Shown: positions 1 to 8,539, numbered from the stretch's first letter. The stretch: 64,000 nucleotides of DNA from Phocaeicola coprophilus (GCA_016900015.1 JACJJM010000001.1:1-64000); one strand, 5' to 3'. The notes: generated from the letters alone by a model not told the origin. Numbers and translations are program-made.

Positions 1-90
1 TCCGTCATCAATGCGCTACGAGCCAAAATTGTAGCAAGAATGTTTGCGGTCATCAAAAGAAATGAGAAATATAAACCCATTTTATCGTAA
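1..90 (+). CDS. IS110-family transposase, C-terminal end only (partial)
   Basis: The frame is open from the first base of the window and ends at TAA 88-90. It encodes 29 residues that include ALRAKIVARMFAVIKRNEKY. This pattern, an N-A-[LIV]-R-x-K segment followed by a basic R-x-F-A-V-I/V-[KR]-R stretch close to the stop, is typical of the extreme C-terminus of IS110/IS116/IS902 transposases (DEDD-type RuvC-like plus serine-like domain). Only the tail is present, so no catalytic residue can be checked. The body of the element lies to the left of the window. Family assignment rests on pattern memory alone. Confidence 0.5.
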   Translation, partial: SVINALRAKIVARMFAVIKRNEKYKPILS

Positions 91-113
91 ATAATTTGCA
101 AAAATCATAGTAG

Positions 114-374
114 TATGAAGGTCCCGCCGAGTCTTATATACAAGACTTGCAATTCAAATCAGATCAAGCTTATGATAGTGAACTGATGAAATTGTATGAA
201 GAGGATTATCCATTAGAAAACACCCTCGGCCTGGCATTCAACCTACCCAATGACACAGGAGAAATACACGAATTGTTGTTGGAAAAAAGCGGCGACGTGA
301 AAACAGTATACAAACTTGATGGATTTGGTACGATCCAAAAAATCACATTTGCACTGACCACCCAAGCCTACTAA
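114..374 (+). CDS. Small hypothetical ORF, possibly a gene remnant
   Basis: An open frame preceded by a TAG at 111-113 runs to TAG-less codons and stops at 372-374. The only usable initiation codon is a TTG at 147, giving 75 residues. The protein is acidic and looks natural (MKLYEEDYPLENTLGLAFNL), but I recognise no family. An ATG at 115 lies in another frame and runs only 23 codons, so this could be a frameshifted remnant. It follows directly on the IS110 tail, and the sequence is AT-richer than the operon to the right, which fits interrupted or transferred DNA. Existence as a working gene is uncertain. Confidence 0.3.
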   Translation, partial: YEGPAESYIQDLQFKSDQAYDSELMKLYEEDYPLENTLGLAFNLPNDTGEIHELLLEKSGDVKTVYKLDGFGTIQKITFALTTQAY

Positions 375-385
375 TATCCATAAAA

Positions 386-446
386 AAACAAAGAGGACAA
401 AAAACATGTATTCGCTTATTGAAACATGCAATTGTCCTGTTTGTTC
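386..446. terminator. Probable bidirectional terminator hairpin
   Basis: The arms AGGACAA (394-400) and TTGTCCT (432-438) pair and can be extended outward by AACAAA/TTTGTT. A/T-rich runs flank both sides. The hairpin sits between the small + strand ORF ending at 374 and the minus-strand CPBP gene ending at 453, which is the expected place for a shared terminator of convergent genes. Confidence 0.35.
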
Positions 447-452
447 TTAGAT

Positions 453-1235
453 CTATTGCTCCGAAAAAGTATGATTCACCCGCTTCAAGCAACGGCGGGC
501 ATAGAAAAAGGAACAAGCAAAAACGATAATTGCCAGGGCGATGCCCACACAGAGCGGACCTGTGCCGCCGACAAGGTCTACCAGACGAGTATCGGCGTGG
601 TCAGAACGGAGGAGGATGACGCCTAGGGAGTTGTTGATGAAATGGCAGAGGATGCCCGGCAAGAGGCTACCCGTGCGATAATAAAGCCAGCCCAAGAGCA
701 AACCCAGCAAAAAAGCAAAAGGTATCTGCGCCGGATTGAGGTGGAACACTCCGAATATCAGGGCCGACCACAGAATCATGGCACGCGGTCCATAGCCTGC
801 ACGGTGCAGGCTGTTCATCACGCCTCCGCGGAAAAGGAGTTCCTCCACAAGCGGCGCCCCTATGGTTATGGCGAGCACGCCCCACACATTGCGGCTCATG
901 CCCAGAAAAGCAGCCTCTCCCCAGTTGGGCAAATCGAGCCATTCATTGAACGCATTGAGCACGAACATAGCCGACAAAACCAACGGCACACACACCAGCA
1001 ACATCCGGAAGGGTACTTCCACAAAAGAATGCATACCGAAACGCACGTCTTTCCAAAACAGCAGGTGTGCAATCATCAGAACATTTGAAAGCAATACGGA
1101 AAGGCTCAACTCCATCGGATCTGTCAGGCTCATCGAACCGGACGTGCCCTGCACGAGATGCCAAAGTATAAACGGCAATGTCGCCACAAACTGGCAAACA
1201 AAATAAAGTAAGACGAGAAAGAGAGCTTTTTTCAT
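453..1235 (-). CDS. CPBP-family intramembrane metalloprotease
   Basis: The 260-residue product is an integral membrane protein of the CPBP (CAAX protease / bacteriocin-processing, Abi) family. It carries the motif EELLFRG (EExxxR), then a second motif with FGVFHLNPAQ and a third with HFINNSLG, which supply the metal-binding and catalytic residues. Several hydrophobic segments alternate along its length. The start at MKKALF is chosen because it gives a clean hydrophobic N-terminus; an upstream ATG (1259, MNLKYF) would overlap the ribF stop by about 11 bp and is also possible. It is the last gene of a HAD-ribF-CPBP unit. Substrate unknown; such proteins process prenylated or other membrane peptides. 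Confidence 0.85.
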   Translation of the reverse strand: MKKALFLVLLYFVCQFVATLPFILWHLVQGTSGSMSLTDPMELSLSVLLSNVLMIAHLLFWKDVRFGMHSFVEVPFRMLLVCVPLVLSAMFVLNAFNEWLDLPNWGEAAFLGMSRNVWGVLAITIGAPLVEELLFRGGVMNSLHRAGYGPRAMILWSALIFGVFHLNPAQIPFAFLLGLLLGWLYYRTGSLLPGILCHFINNSLGVILLRSDHADTRLVDLVGGTGPLCVGIALAIIVFACSFFYARRCLKRVNHTFSEQ

Positions 1236-1248
1236 AGGGCGGAAATAT

Positions 1249-2166
1249 TTAAGATTCATCAGCTTGACGGGGCAAAAGCAAACGCTCCACCTCTTCGGCA
1301 TCACAAGCAAGTTGCTCCATCAACGCTTCCAGCGTGTCAAACTTCTGTTCATTCCGGATGCGCTGCACAAAGGTGATACGCATGTGCGCACCGTAGATGT
1401 TTCCGGAGAAATGCAAGATGTGCACTTCCACCGAACGTCGTCCGCCATTATTGACCGTAGGGCGTATACCCACATTGAGCATCCCGGCATAGGTCTCCCC
1501 GCCCACGGCTACACGCACAGCATATACGCCATCAGCAGGAACCAGCTTGCCAGCTTCCTCCACATGCAGGTTAGCCGTAGGATAACCAAGCTTGCGGCCG
1601 ACCTTGAACCCATCGACCACCGTGCCCTCAAGATAGTATTCATACCCCAGGCAATGAGCAGCAACCGTCACCTCTCCTCCGCACAAAAAACGGCGGATGG
1701 CCGACGAACTCACCGTGACGCCATCGACCACACAAGCCTCAGCATGCACCACCCGCATACCTATCTCCTCACCATAACGTCGATAGTCCTCGAAACCTTC
1801 GCTGCGATTGTGTCCGAAACGATGGTCGTAGCCAATCACGAGCGTGTCGACATGCAAGCGTCGCTGCAACACTTCGACCATAAACTCACGTGCCGTATAT
1901 TGCGAAAGCTCCATCGTGAAAGGCAACTCCACGATACGGTCCACACCTTGCGCCTCCAACATCTGGCGTTTCTCTGCCGGAGTGGAAAGCAAAGGCATCT
2001 GAAAACCGGGTTGCATCACCATGCGCGGATGTACAGGAAAAGTGATGATGACCGAAGACAAATCCCGCTCACGAGCAATCTGTTTCACACAGCCTATCAG
2101 GAATTGGTGTCCCCGATGTACTCCGTCAAAAAAACCTATCGTGGCAACACATGGCATAGCATTCAT
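1249..2166 (-). CDS. ribF: Bifunctional riboflavin kinase / FAD synthetase
   Basis: This 305-residue protein phosphorylates riboflavin to FMN and adenylates FMN to FAD in the cytoplasm. The N-terminal nucleotidyltransferase domain opens with VATIGFFDGVHRGHQFL (GxFDGxHxGH motif). The C-terminal flavokinase domain shows GYPTANL and the segment with PADGVYAVRV and NVGIRPTVNNGGRRSVEVHI. Length matches the usual 300-315 residues. The frame is open further upstream into the HAD gene, but the ATG at 2166 places the GFFDG motif close to the N-terminus as in the family and leaves a 16-bp gap to the HAD stop. It is co-directional with HAD and CPBP genes, probably one operon. Confidence 0.93.
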   Translation of the reverse strand: MNAMPCVATIGFFDGVHRGHQFLIGCVKQIARERDLSSVIITFPVHPRMVMQPGFQMPLLSTPAEKRQMLEAQGVDRIVELPFTMELSQYTAREFMVEVLQRRLHVDTLVIGYDHRFGHNRSEGFEDYRRYGEEIGMRVVHAEACVVDGVTVSSSAIRRFLCGGEVTVAAHCLGYEYYLEGTVVDGFKVGRKLGYPTANLHVEEAGKLVPADGVYAVRVAVGGETYAGMLNVGIRPTVNNGGRRSVEVHILHFSGNIYGAHMRITFVQRIRNEQKFDTLEALMEQLACDAEEVERLLLPRQADES

Positions 2167-2182
2167 AGAAAAGAAGAATGGG

Positions 2183-2788
2183 TTATAAAGAAGAAATCCA
2201 ATCCGTCCCGGCTTCCACACGTAGAGTTTGCCATCCTTGCAGACGGGCAGCCTCACAGTTGGCAGCCGAATCGTCAATCAACATTGTCTCATGAGGAAAT
2301 ATGCCCGCACGACATACCAATGACTGGAAAATGCGCGCGTCAGGCTTGCATACATGCATCTCAAAAGAAAGAAAGATGTCATCGAAATAGTCACTTACCC
2401 GATGTCCTCCTTGTGCAAACATGGGTAGGGAGGCTTTCCAATGAAGAACATTCGTATTGCTCAACAAATAGACCTTATAATGATTTCGCAATTCCAAAAG
2501 TTTGTCCAATTTGGGCCGGGCTATTGACACCAACATGGCATTCCACGCCCTCACTATCTGCTCATCACTCACCGGCTTCCCGGCATCATGCCGCACCGAT
2601 TGGCAAAACACCTCTGACGATATGTTGCCCAACTCAAAGTCACGGAATACTCCCTGTTGCTGATACTTACCCACCAATGGCTCAGCTGCGAAACCCAATG
2701 CCCGAAAAGCATTCACGCAACGCTCAATGTCAATGTCTATCAAAACGCCTCCAAAATCAAAAACAAGGTTCTTTATTCTGTCGTCCAT
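2183..2788 (-). CDS. HAD-superfamily hydrolase (YihX-like)
   Basis: The 201-residue protein starts with the HAD motif I (VFDFGGVLID, nucleophile D11). Motif II is LLSNTN, motif III lies around CKPDARIF and motif IV is MLIDDSAANCEAA. The substitution of the second motif I Asp by Gly (DxGxV form) is normal for the YihX/alpha-D-glucose-1-phosphatase and epoxide-hydrolase-like branch. A helical cap lies between residues about 15 and 90. The likely role is hydrolysis of a small sugar or nucleotide phosphate; the substrate cannot be told. It is the first gene of the unit with ribF (16-bp gap), and transcription would start in the region before the MITE-like repeat. Confidence 0.85.
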   Translation of the reverse strand: MDDRIKNLVFDFGGVLIDIDIERCVNAFRALGFAAEPLVGKYQQQGVFRDFELGNISSEVFCQSVRHDAGKPVSDEQIVRAWNAMLVSIARPKLDKLLELRNHYKVYLLSNTNVLHWKASLPMFAQGGHRVSDYFDDIFLSFEMHVCKPDARIFQSLVCRAGIFPHETMLIDDSAANCEAARLQGWQTLRVEAGTDWISSL

Positions 2789-2929
2789 GAATTGTGTAAT
2801 GGTCTCTTTGTTATAATTGCCTGCAAATATAGATATAATCTGTAGGATTCTACACCGGCAGAATAAAGAAAAACGGTTTTTTCTTTAGAGAAAGGCATGA
2901 AAAAAAGCCGCCTTCCCGTACTTTTGCCT

Positions 2930-3182
2930 ACGGCTCTTTCATTAAAAAATAAAGACAGCCAAACAAGCCCTAAAGGATAGCCGACCTAACCTTCCTTTCC
3001 GTCCGACCACGGAGTACTATCCGTCCCCGGCTACCCTCCTTTCCGTGGTCGGGCGGAGTTAACAGGCCTCCGGACGAAGGTTGTGACGGGGCAGGAACGG
3101 CATCAGACGACATCCTGACGCGGACAAGGATAAAAACGCGAATTATAAGCTGTCCATCCACGGTTTACATGAAAGAAGCCGT
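2930..3182. repeat. MITE-like element, copy A, with 13-bp terminal inverted repeats and CCTTTCCG/CCGTGGTCGG core
   Basis: The element begins ACGGCTCTTTCAT (2930-2942) and ends with its inverted form ATGAAAGAAGCCGT (3169-3182, one extra A). Its interior aligns over most of its length with a second copy at 18180-18427. The core (2981-3063) holds the words CCTTTCCG and the pair CCGACCACGG / CCGTGGTCGG, so it can fold into a nested hairpin. No open reading frame of note and no target-site duplication are visible. It lies between the divergent HAD gene and tRNA-Met. Confidence 0.7.
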
Positions 3183-3266
3183 GAAGAGCCGTGACTTTTT
3201 TCAAGAGAGCTATTGCACAATTCAAGCCAAATATCTACTTTTGCACCGAAATAACAGCATTTCACC

Positions 3267-3340
3267 GGACTTGTAGCTCAGTTGGTTAGAGCAACAGACT
3301 CATAATCTGGAGGTCCCAGGTTCAAGCCCTGGCTGGTCCA
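3267..3340 (+). tRNA. tRNA with CAT anticodon (tRNA-Met type)
   Basis: A 74-nt cloverleaf can be drawn: acceptor GGACTTG / CTGGTCC plus discriminator A, D-arm AGCTCAGTTGGTTAGAGC, anticodon loop CTCATAA with anticodon CAT, and T-arm CCAGG-TTCAAGC-CCTGG. The 3' CCA is not encoded. The anticodon can belong to elongator Met, initiator Met or Ile-lysidine tRNA; the missing C1-A72 mismatch argues against initiator, but elongator Met versus Ile(CAT) is not settled. A strong terminator follows 11 nt downstream. The AT-rich island starts right after this gene, as is common for tRNA-targeted integration. Confidence 0.93.
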
Positions 3341-3351
3341 CATTAAGAATC

Positions 3352-3383
3352 AAGCACTTACAAATATTTGTAAGTGCTTTTTC
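3352..3383 (+). terminator. Rho-independent terminator after tRNA
   Basis: A perfect 13-bp stem, AAGCACTTACAAA (3352-3364) with TTTGTAAGTGCTT (3367-3379), has a 2-nt loop and runs into a T tract (TTTTTC). It ends the tRNA transcript. Confidence 0.85.
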
Positions 3384-3683
3384 TTATATACAGTGACCTT
3401 CAGGGACCTTTTTGAGGCGAAACTGTGTAATAATGGCCTTTTGCAATTCCATGAAATTACAGAGAGTTTTTATAGATTTTTAAATAGAAAGAGTGGCTAA
3501 ATCTGGCCTTTAAATAAATCATTGCGATTATTCGTGTAAGGGATAAGATGAGACCGCAATAACTTGTCGGGGAATTATTGAGTATTCTTGAAATTAATAC
3601 ATTATGCACAATAACATGATACACCTATTTTTTCTTTGCGTATATTTTGTTCTGTAACTTTGTATCCATAAATATTATGCAAT

Positions 3684-4310
3684 ATGGAAAGCGAAAAATT
3701 AACCATTGGCAAACTCATCGAAAAGGAGGTGAGGAAACAGCAAATTCCAATCACAGAGTTTGCACGATTGATTTGCTGCCAAAGGAACAATGTGTATGAC
3801 ATATTCAAGCGCAGCAAAATTGACATCGTACAGCTTAAACAAATATCAAAGGTTTTAAGGCGGAACTTTTTCAAAGAGCTTGCCGATGACCTTGAATTGA
3901 TAAATGAAGAAGAAATGAGTGGGGCTGATGTAAAAAAGCAAAAGGCAGTATCACAATTCTTTGAGGTCGTACCGAATATATTGCGAGAATTGGGAAAACC
4001 GTCTACAATTATCTTCTGTAAATTGGACGATTCTGGCTATGAAGATTGTGCTACACCAGATTTTGGATTGCCCGACTATTTCATAACTTTCACCATCGGA
4101 GACACTCTCCAAGAGCGAATCGGCAACAACCTTGCGCTTCCTATTGGAGTAGTCCACGACAGCACGAATAACTGTGAAGTCGAAGTCTGCACTAATGTCG
4201 TCTATGGGTCAGTCTGTGTAAATGTAAAGCTGGATTACAAGACACAAGACGAATGGAGAAAAGTTTTGCTGTTAGCTTTTGAAACCTATGACAGATTTGG
4301 ACGGAGGTAA
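3684..4310 (+). CDS. XRE-like helix-turn-helix protein with unknown C-terminal domain
   Basis: The 208-residue product has an N-terminal helical region of about 70 residues (TIGKLIEKEVRKQQIPITEF, then ARLICCQRNNVYDIFKRS) that looks like a lambda-repressor-type HTH. The rest (about 75-208) is alpha/beta and I cannot name it. A -7 box TAACTTTG lies 21 bp upstream of the ATG. The stop is followed after 2 bp by the ATG of the HNH gene, so the two are almost surely co-transcribed. The protein may regulate or partner the nuclease. Island location and AT-rich codon use suggest horizontal origin. Confidence 0.7.
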   Translation: MESEKLTIGKLIEKEVRKQQIPITEFARLICCQRNNVYDIFKRSKIDIVQLKQISKVLRRNFFKELADDLELINEEEMSGADVKKQKAVSQFFEVVPNILRELGKPSTIIFCKLDDSGYEDCATPDFGLPDYFITFTIGDTLQERIGNNLALPIGVVHDSTNNCEVEVCTNVVYGSVCVNVKLDYKTQDEWRKVLLLAFETYDRFGRR

Positions 4311-4312
4311 TA

Positions 4313-5350
4313 ATGAGAAATTTATTGGATGATTATAAGGAGGTTAAGGATTGCATCTACAAAGGTGAAACCTACTCTGTCCGTGACAATGGGGCGGTAT
4401 TGCGCCATTCTCGCATAGGTAAAAGAGTGAGGAAAGAAGATGATATTTGGACATTCGGAAAAGCTAATGAACAAACTGGATATATGATTATTGGCGGCGA
4501 AAGAGTACATCGCATTGTTGCCTATGCTTTCTTAGGGGAGCCACCTACACCCCAACATGTTGTTGACCATATAGACACCAATAGACGAAACAATCGCCCT
4601 CAAAATCTAAGGTGGTTAACAAAGTTGGAAAATGTTTTGCTAAATCCTATTACAAGAAAGAGAATAGAGTTTCTATGTGGGAGTATTGAAGCATTCATAA
4701 ACGACCCTTCAATCATACAGGAATTTGCCAATGACAACCCAAACTTTGCATGGATGCGGACTGTTTCCGCCGAGGAAGCAAAGGCTTCATATGAACGCTT
4801 GAAATTATGGGCGGAAACACCATCTGCCCCAACAAACACAAGCAATGGTACTATGGGCGAGTGGATTTATGCACCGACCAAACGCCACGAACACATTGAG
4901 CCATTTTCTAAATACAGTTCTGTACCCAGTAGCCAATCAGAATTCTCTGCCGTAGAATACAAGCAAGACATTCTGACTGAATCGCTATCACCGACTGCGA
5001 TGCAAAAGTATTGGCGTACACCGACAGAATTTCCGCTATGCCCAATTCGTTGGGATGAAGAACCATTGGAAACATATTCCAAGATGCTTAAAAAAGGGGC
5101 TATCGTTACCAAGAATGAATTTTCCACTCATTATATTGACGATTTCGCCTTGAAAGGGGACTCCCTTTTAATCAAAACCCATGCAGATGATGGCATCAAG
5201 AAATTCTCTTTGATTACTGTGTCATTTGAAGGTGATAAATATATTCACGAGGGACAAACATTCTTTGAGGAACAGGGCGCACGAAAGGCTTTTACATTAG
5301 CCCAAGGTTTAGAATGGGATGGTGAAGATGGAATTGACGATTATTGCTAA
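4313..5350 (+). CDS. HNH endonuclease-like protein
   Basis: The 345-residue protein carries an HNH core at about residues 66-110: HRIVAYAFLG, then HVVDHIDTNRRNNRPQNLRW, which gives the H...DH...N...N pattern of homing-type HNH enzymes. The preceding part (YSVRDNGAVLRHSRIGKRV) resembles a NUMOD/DNA-contact module of phage and intron HNH nucleases. The last 200 residues are unknown and acidic at the very end. It is translated 2 bp after the XRE-like gene. The likely activity is DNA nicking or cleavage; a target cannot be read from the sequence. Part of the island. Confidence 0.75.
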   Translation: MRNLLDDYKEVKDCIYKGETYSVRDNGAVLRHSRIGKRVRKEDDIWTFGKANEQTGYMIIGGERVHRIVAYAFLGEPPTPQHVVDHIDTNRRNNRPQNLRWLTKLENVLLNPITRKRIEFLCGSIEAFINDPSIIQEFANDNPNFAWMRTVSAEEAKASYERLKLWAETPSAPTNTSNGTMGEWIYAPTKRHEHIEPFSKYSSVPSSQSEFSAVEYKQDILTESLSPTAMQKYWRTPTEFPLCPIRWDEEPLETYSKMLKKGAIVTKNEFSTHYIDDFALKGDSLLIKTHADDGIKKFSLITVSFEGDKYIHEGQTFFEEQGARKAFTLAQGLEWDGEDGIDDYC

Positions 5351-5355
5351 AATAA

Positions 5356-5386
5356 TTTGCTATATTGCTAAAAATGAGTAAATTTG
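5356..5386 (+). promoter_or_regulatory. Bacteroidales sigma-ABfr promoter
   Basis: TTTG at 5356-5359 and TAAATTTG at 5379-5386 are separated by 19 bp, matching the -33/-7 pattern of the phylum's housekeeping sigma factor. The ATG of the exported protein follows at 5416. Confidence 0.65.
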
Positions 5387-5415
5387 TAACTATAACAAAT
5401 CAACCATCATAAATT

Positions 5416-5985
5416 ATGAAAAAGATTCTAGCCTCTTTAGCCGTATTCTTAGCTGTCATTAACATCATGGCACAAGAACACCTTTCATTCAAAGGGATTC
5501 CTATTGAAGGAAGCATGACCGAGTTTTGTCAAAAACTAAAAACCAAAGGATTTACTTCTATCGGGCAGGAAAACAATATCTCTTTGTTTACAGGGGATTT
5601 TACTGGCCGTGAAGCGACTGTAGGTGTAACTGCTACAGACGATGGGAAAAATGTTTTTGCTGTAGTTGTGTTGTTTGAACCGAGCGGAGAATGGAACACT
5701 CTCGTTAACACCTATGACTACTATAAAGATTTGTATACTCGCAAATATGGTAAGCCGTCTATCTCAAAAGAAAAAAATCCAGCCCTTTCTGATTCCAATA
5801 CTGCTTTAATGGCAGAAGTCCATCAAGGAACAGTTGTATATGGTAGTGCATGGGAAGTGACAGGTGGAGATATACAACTTTCAATTGAAAAATCCTCTGG
5901 GGTTTACGAAGGTATGGTGCTGATTCGCTATCGTGATTCTCAAAATGTAGAAGCCAAAATTCAAAGCGATTTGGATGATATTTAG
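5416..5985 (+). CDS. Exported hypothetical protein
   Basis: The 189-residue protein begins with a signal peptide (MKKILASLAVFLAVINIMAQ, cleavage after A-Q region). The mature part begins EHLSFKGIPIEGSMTEFCQK, a segment seen in small periplasmic proteins of Bacteroides, but no function is known to me. It has its own promoter and so is transcribed apart from the HNH gene. The gene is followed by a convergent mob fragment with only 8 bp between. Function unknown. Confidence 0.75.
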   Translation: MKKILASLAVFLAVINIMAQEHLSFKGIPIEGSMTEFCQKLKTKGFTSIGQENNISLFTGDFTGREATVGVTATDDGKNVFAVVVLFEPSGEWNTLVNTYDYYKDLYTRKYGKPSISKEKNPALSDSNTALMAEVHQGTVVYGSAWEVTGGDIQLSIEKSSGVYEGMVLIRYRDSQNVEAKIQSDLDDI

Positions 5986-5993
5986 ATCCAATA

Positions 5994-6485
5994 TCATCTT
6001 TGTAATCTTTGTTGTATACTCTCTATTTTCCAATCATACTTACCTTCTGCCACATCGCCAACCTCTTTGAGTGTATGGCGATGTTTTATTTCGTCAAACG
6101 GCTGTCGGCTTTCCGCATAGTCACAGAGCCATGCTCCGACCGCGTTCTGCTGTTCGGTTGTTTCCCCGTACTCCTGCATCACGCTCTTGATGTCGGCGGC
6201 TTCAGACGGGGCGAAGAATGACTTGTGCCGCTCCGTGCCGAAATGGATAATCGCATCGATGGCTCTTTTGAACACCTCGCTTGCCTTGTAGAGCATATCC
6301 GCAAACAGGCTTAGGATATGCCTGCTCGCTTTCAGCGTACTCTGCAACAGGCGGATAGTCTTGTCTTTCTCCACCGTGGCTTGGCTCACCGCTTGGTTGA
6401 TGCGCTGCTGCTCTCTGTCCTTTTGTTCCTGAAGTTGCCGTACCGCCTTGTCTCTTTCAATGGTAAGTAAACGGCTCTGCACCAA
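5994..6485 (-). pseudogene. C-terminal fragment of a mobilisation (MobV/Pre-type) protein
   Basis: About 163 residues remain, starting in a coiled coil (ERDKAVRQLQEQKDREQQRI) and ending in a helical tail. Such long coiled coils form the C-terminal half of Bacteroides plasmid-recombination/relaxase proteins. The catalytic N-terminal relaxase domain is absent: upstream in this frame a TAA occurs within 20 codons and the sequence runs into an unrelated reading frame near 6490-6500, which marks a deletion junction. It is a relic of a mobilisable element. Confidence 0.55.
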
Positions 6486-6489
6486 AGCC

Positions 6490-6655
6490 CTGTACGTATC
6501 TGTTTACTGTGGTTATCGCACAACAGGTTCTTTAAGATGGATTGAATCTTACTCTTAAAGTCTGTATAGATTCCTCGATTCGCTTCAAGCCATTCCTGCA
6601 TTTTCGCTTGAAAATGAAACTTATCAGGGGAAAGTTCCTTCATATTATTGTCCAT
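6490..6655 (-). pseudogene. N-terminal gene fragment fused to mob remnant out of frame
   Basis: An ATG at 6655 opens a frame (MDNNMKELSPDKFHFQAKMQ and on to CDNHSKQIRT) of about 55 natural-looking residues. It then continues only as the out-of-frame reading of the mob fragment. The most likely reading is that a deletion joined the start of one gene to the end of another. I do not recognise the family. Confidence 0.35.
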
Positions 6656-6676
6656 ATAAACAGCTCCGCTAAATGG

Positions 6677-7969
6677 TTAATCTTTGAGACATGCCAAAGG
6701 AATCACTTTAACTCCATCGGGACGAGAGTATGCCATTGTTCCACCCGTCATCACAATAAGCAAGTCTGGCTCCCGAATAGGCACCTGCTTCTCCGCCTTA
6801 TTGTGTTCCTGTATAAGCCTTTTGAGTTCGAGTAAGTGTTTAGCTCCTTCATCAATTTCGCTACTACCAAGTTTGCATTCTATCAAGGCATAACGCCCAT
6901 CTTCCAGATGTAACACCAAATCAGCTTCCAGGCCATATCTATCTCTATAATAGGAAATACGACTATTGAAATCAGCTGTATATGCCTTCAAATCTCTGAT
7001 GCACATCTGTTCAAATATGAAGCCAAAGGTTTTGAGCTGAGTCTCTAATGCTTCTACATTGACATTCATAGCAGCTACAGCAATAGAAGGGTCAACGAAG
7101 CAACGCTTGGGAGAGCTACGGATGGCTGTCTTACTACGGATAGCGGGGCACCACGCATCAATATCTTGGATAACGAACAATTTTTCCAAGGCAGCAATAT
7201 AATCATCAAAGGTATTCATGGACAAACTGATGTCTTCTGACGCAGTGACATCTGCAAGAATATTGCTTTTCTTGGCTAGTGTACTGATATTTCGGGTATA
7301 CGACTTCATGATTTGTCGGGCAATTTTCGGATTTCGCTGTTTGTTATCTACAGCCGAAATATCATTCTCGCAAACACTATTTACATAATCTTTAGCGATG
7401 AGCATGCTTGCTTTTGCGGGTATCTGCAATGTGGCAGGCCAACCTCCCCGACAGGCTGCCATAATCAGCCCTGGAATATCTAATTTGCTTGAAGCACCAT
7501 CAATATCGTAATCAGGGTTGTTGAAAAGTTCCTGAATAGAAACTTCTCCTGATGATTCCAAAGATTCCCATAAACTCATCGGGTAAATCTTCATTCGTGT
7601 AATGCGCCCCGTACCAGTATGCCGGATCTTTGTTTTATCCACGGTGTTGCTTCCCGTCAGAATAAATTGTCCAGGCTTACCTCCTGCATTATCGACAGCT
7701 GTACGTACAGCATCCCAAATCATCGGGGTGTCTTGCCACTCATCTATCAACTTCGGTTGCTCTCCCTTCAATAATAAAGATGGTTTGGTGGCTGCTGTGG
7801 CAAGATACTCTTCCGCTTTATCCGGGTCTTGTAACTTGATTACGCTTTTGGCTTGTTATTCCGCTGTGGTTGTTTTTCCAGTCCATTTTGGACCTTCTAT
7901 TAACACTGCCCCAAATGTTTCCAAGCGTTCTTGAAGCATTTTATCAGCGACTCTTGATAAATATTTCAT
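6677..7969 (-). pseudogene. DUF4143-type AAA ATPase with a nonsense codon at position 38
   Basis: From the ATG at 7969 the frame encodes MKYLSRVADKMLQERLETFG and then a Walker A (EGPKWTGKTTTAE), followed at once by TAA (7856-7858). The same frame resumes without shift (QAKSVIKLQDPDKAEEYLAT) and continues 364 codons through IDEWQ (Walker B), ILTGSN (sensor) and the C-terminal DUF4143 nuclease-like domain (LEADLVLHLEDGRYALIECK). A single CAA-to-TAA change would explain it. Read-through or restart at the TTG at 7771 would lose the P-loop. DUF4143 ATPases are common, poorly understood, and often sit on mobile DNA. A four-copy 23-bp repeat lies upstream. Confidence 0.8.
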
Positions 7970-7991
7970 AACGATTGTTTTATTTTTAGTA

Positions 7992-7999
7992 CAAAGATA
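7992..7999 (-). promoter_or_regulatory. -7 box of the DUF4143 ATPase gene
   Basis: On the minus strand this reads TATCTTTG, 22 bp before the ATG at 7969. The 23-bp repeats lie just upstream of it. Confidence 0.6.
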
Positions 8000-8026
8000 C
8001 TGATTTTATTGGGAATACGATTAGCC

Positions 8027-8112
8027 ACTTGGTATTTTTGTGGCATTTTACTTGGTATTTTTGTGGTTGTTTATTCCGTATTTTTGCGGTGTTTTGCTTG
8101 GTATTTTTGCGG
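8027..8112. repeat. Four tandem imperfect 23-bp repeats upstream of a DUF4143 ATPase
   Basis: Copies begin at 8027, 8050, 8073 and 8096, an exact 23-bp period. The first two share ACTTGGTATTTTTGTGG; copies 3 and 4 carry GTATTTTTGCGG. Two helical turns separate equivalent bases, so a protein could bind all four on one face of the DNA. The array ends about 28 bp upstream of the -7 box, where operators or activator sites lie. Confidence 0.75.
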
Positions 8113-8123
8113 TAAAGGTTGCA

Positions 8124-8539
8124 TCAGTTAGATAAATCAACCATCAGTTCCATCCTCTCCTCTTCGCTTAAGCCCTTCAGCATCTCCAACAAAGCTTTCT
8201 TATCTACAACTGGGGCAGTTTCTTTAGGCTTCTCATTAAGCAAATAATATCAGCAAGATTTTGCCCATCGCCTAAATACATAAAGAGGAATAATCCAAGG
8301 TCGCGAAATATAGCATGCTTTTCCTGCCCAAGAAACAACTCGTTCCCATCCTTGTCTTTTGCCTCACCTGCTTTCCAGAAGTCATAAAGTTTACGCATGG
8401 TAGCCACATCAAGAAACTCATGCTTGCGGCTTTGGGATTTATTGTAACCTGTGTCCTTGAACATTTCCTTGGTATCACCTTTCATCAAACCATTTGAGAT
8501 ACACATATTGATGATTGTTCTCAAACGACAAAACAGCAA
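8124..8539 (-). pseudogene. Broken tyrosine integrase (core fragment plus shifted tail)
   Basis: The first about 100 codons read RLRTIINMCISNGL, a linker, and LFLFMYLGDGQNLADIICL, matching the end of the SAM-like core-binding domain and the first catalytic block of Bacteroides phage-type integrases. After about 8240 the protein-like reading moves to another frame (KALLEMLKGLSEEERMELMV and a stop at 8124-8126). The catalytic R-H-R-Y box is missing, and there is no start codon region upstream. It is a relic that once moved the island. Confidence 0.6.

Noticed and set aside
1-450. Complete IS110 element
   Set aside because: Only the last 29 codons of the transposase are inside the window, and the ends of the element cannot be placed.
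3169-3340. Duplicated tRNA 3' end as an att site near 8.5 kb
   Set aside because: I searched the bases around the integrase relic and found no copy of the tRNA 3' sequence.
8027-8112. Short CRISPR-like array
   Set aside because: The four units are contiguous 23-bp tandem repeats without spacers and there are no cas genes nearby.
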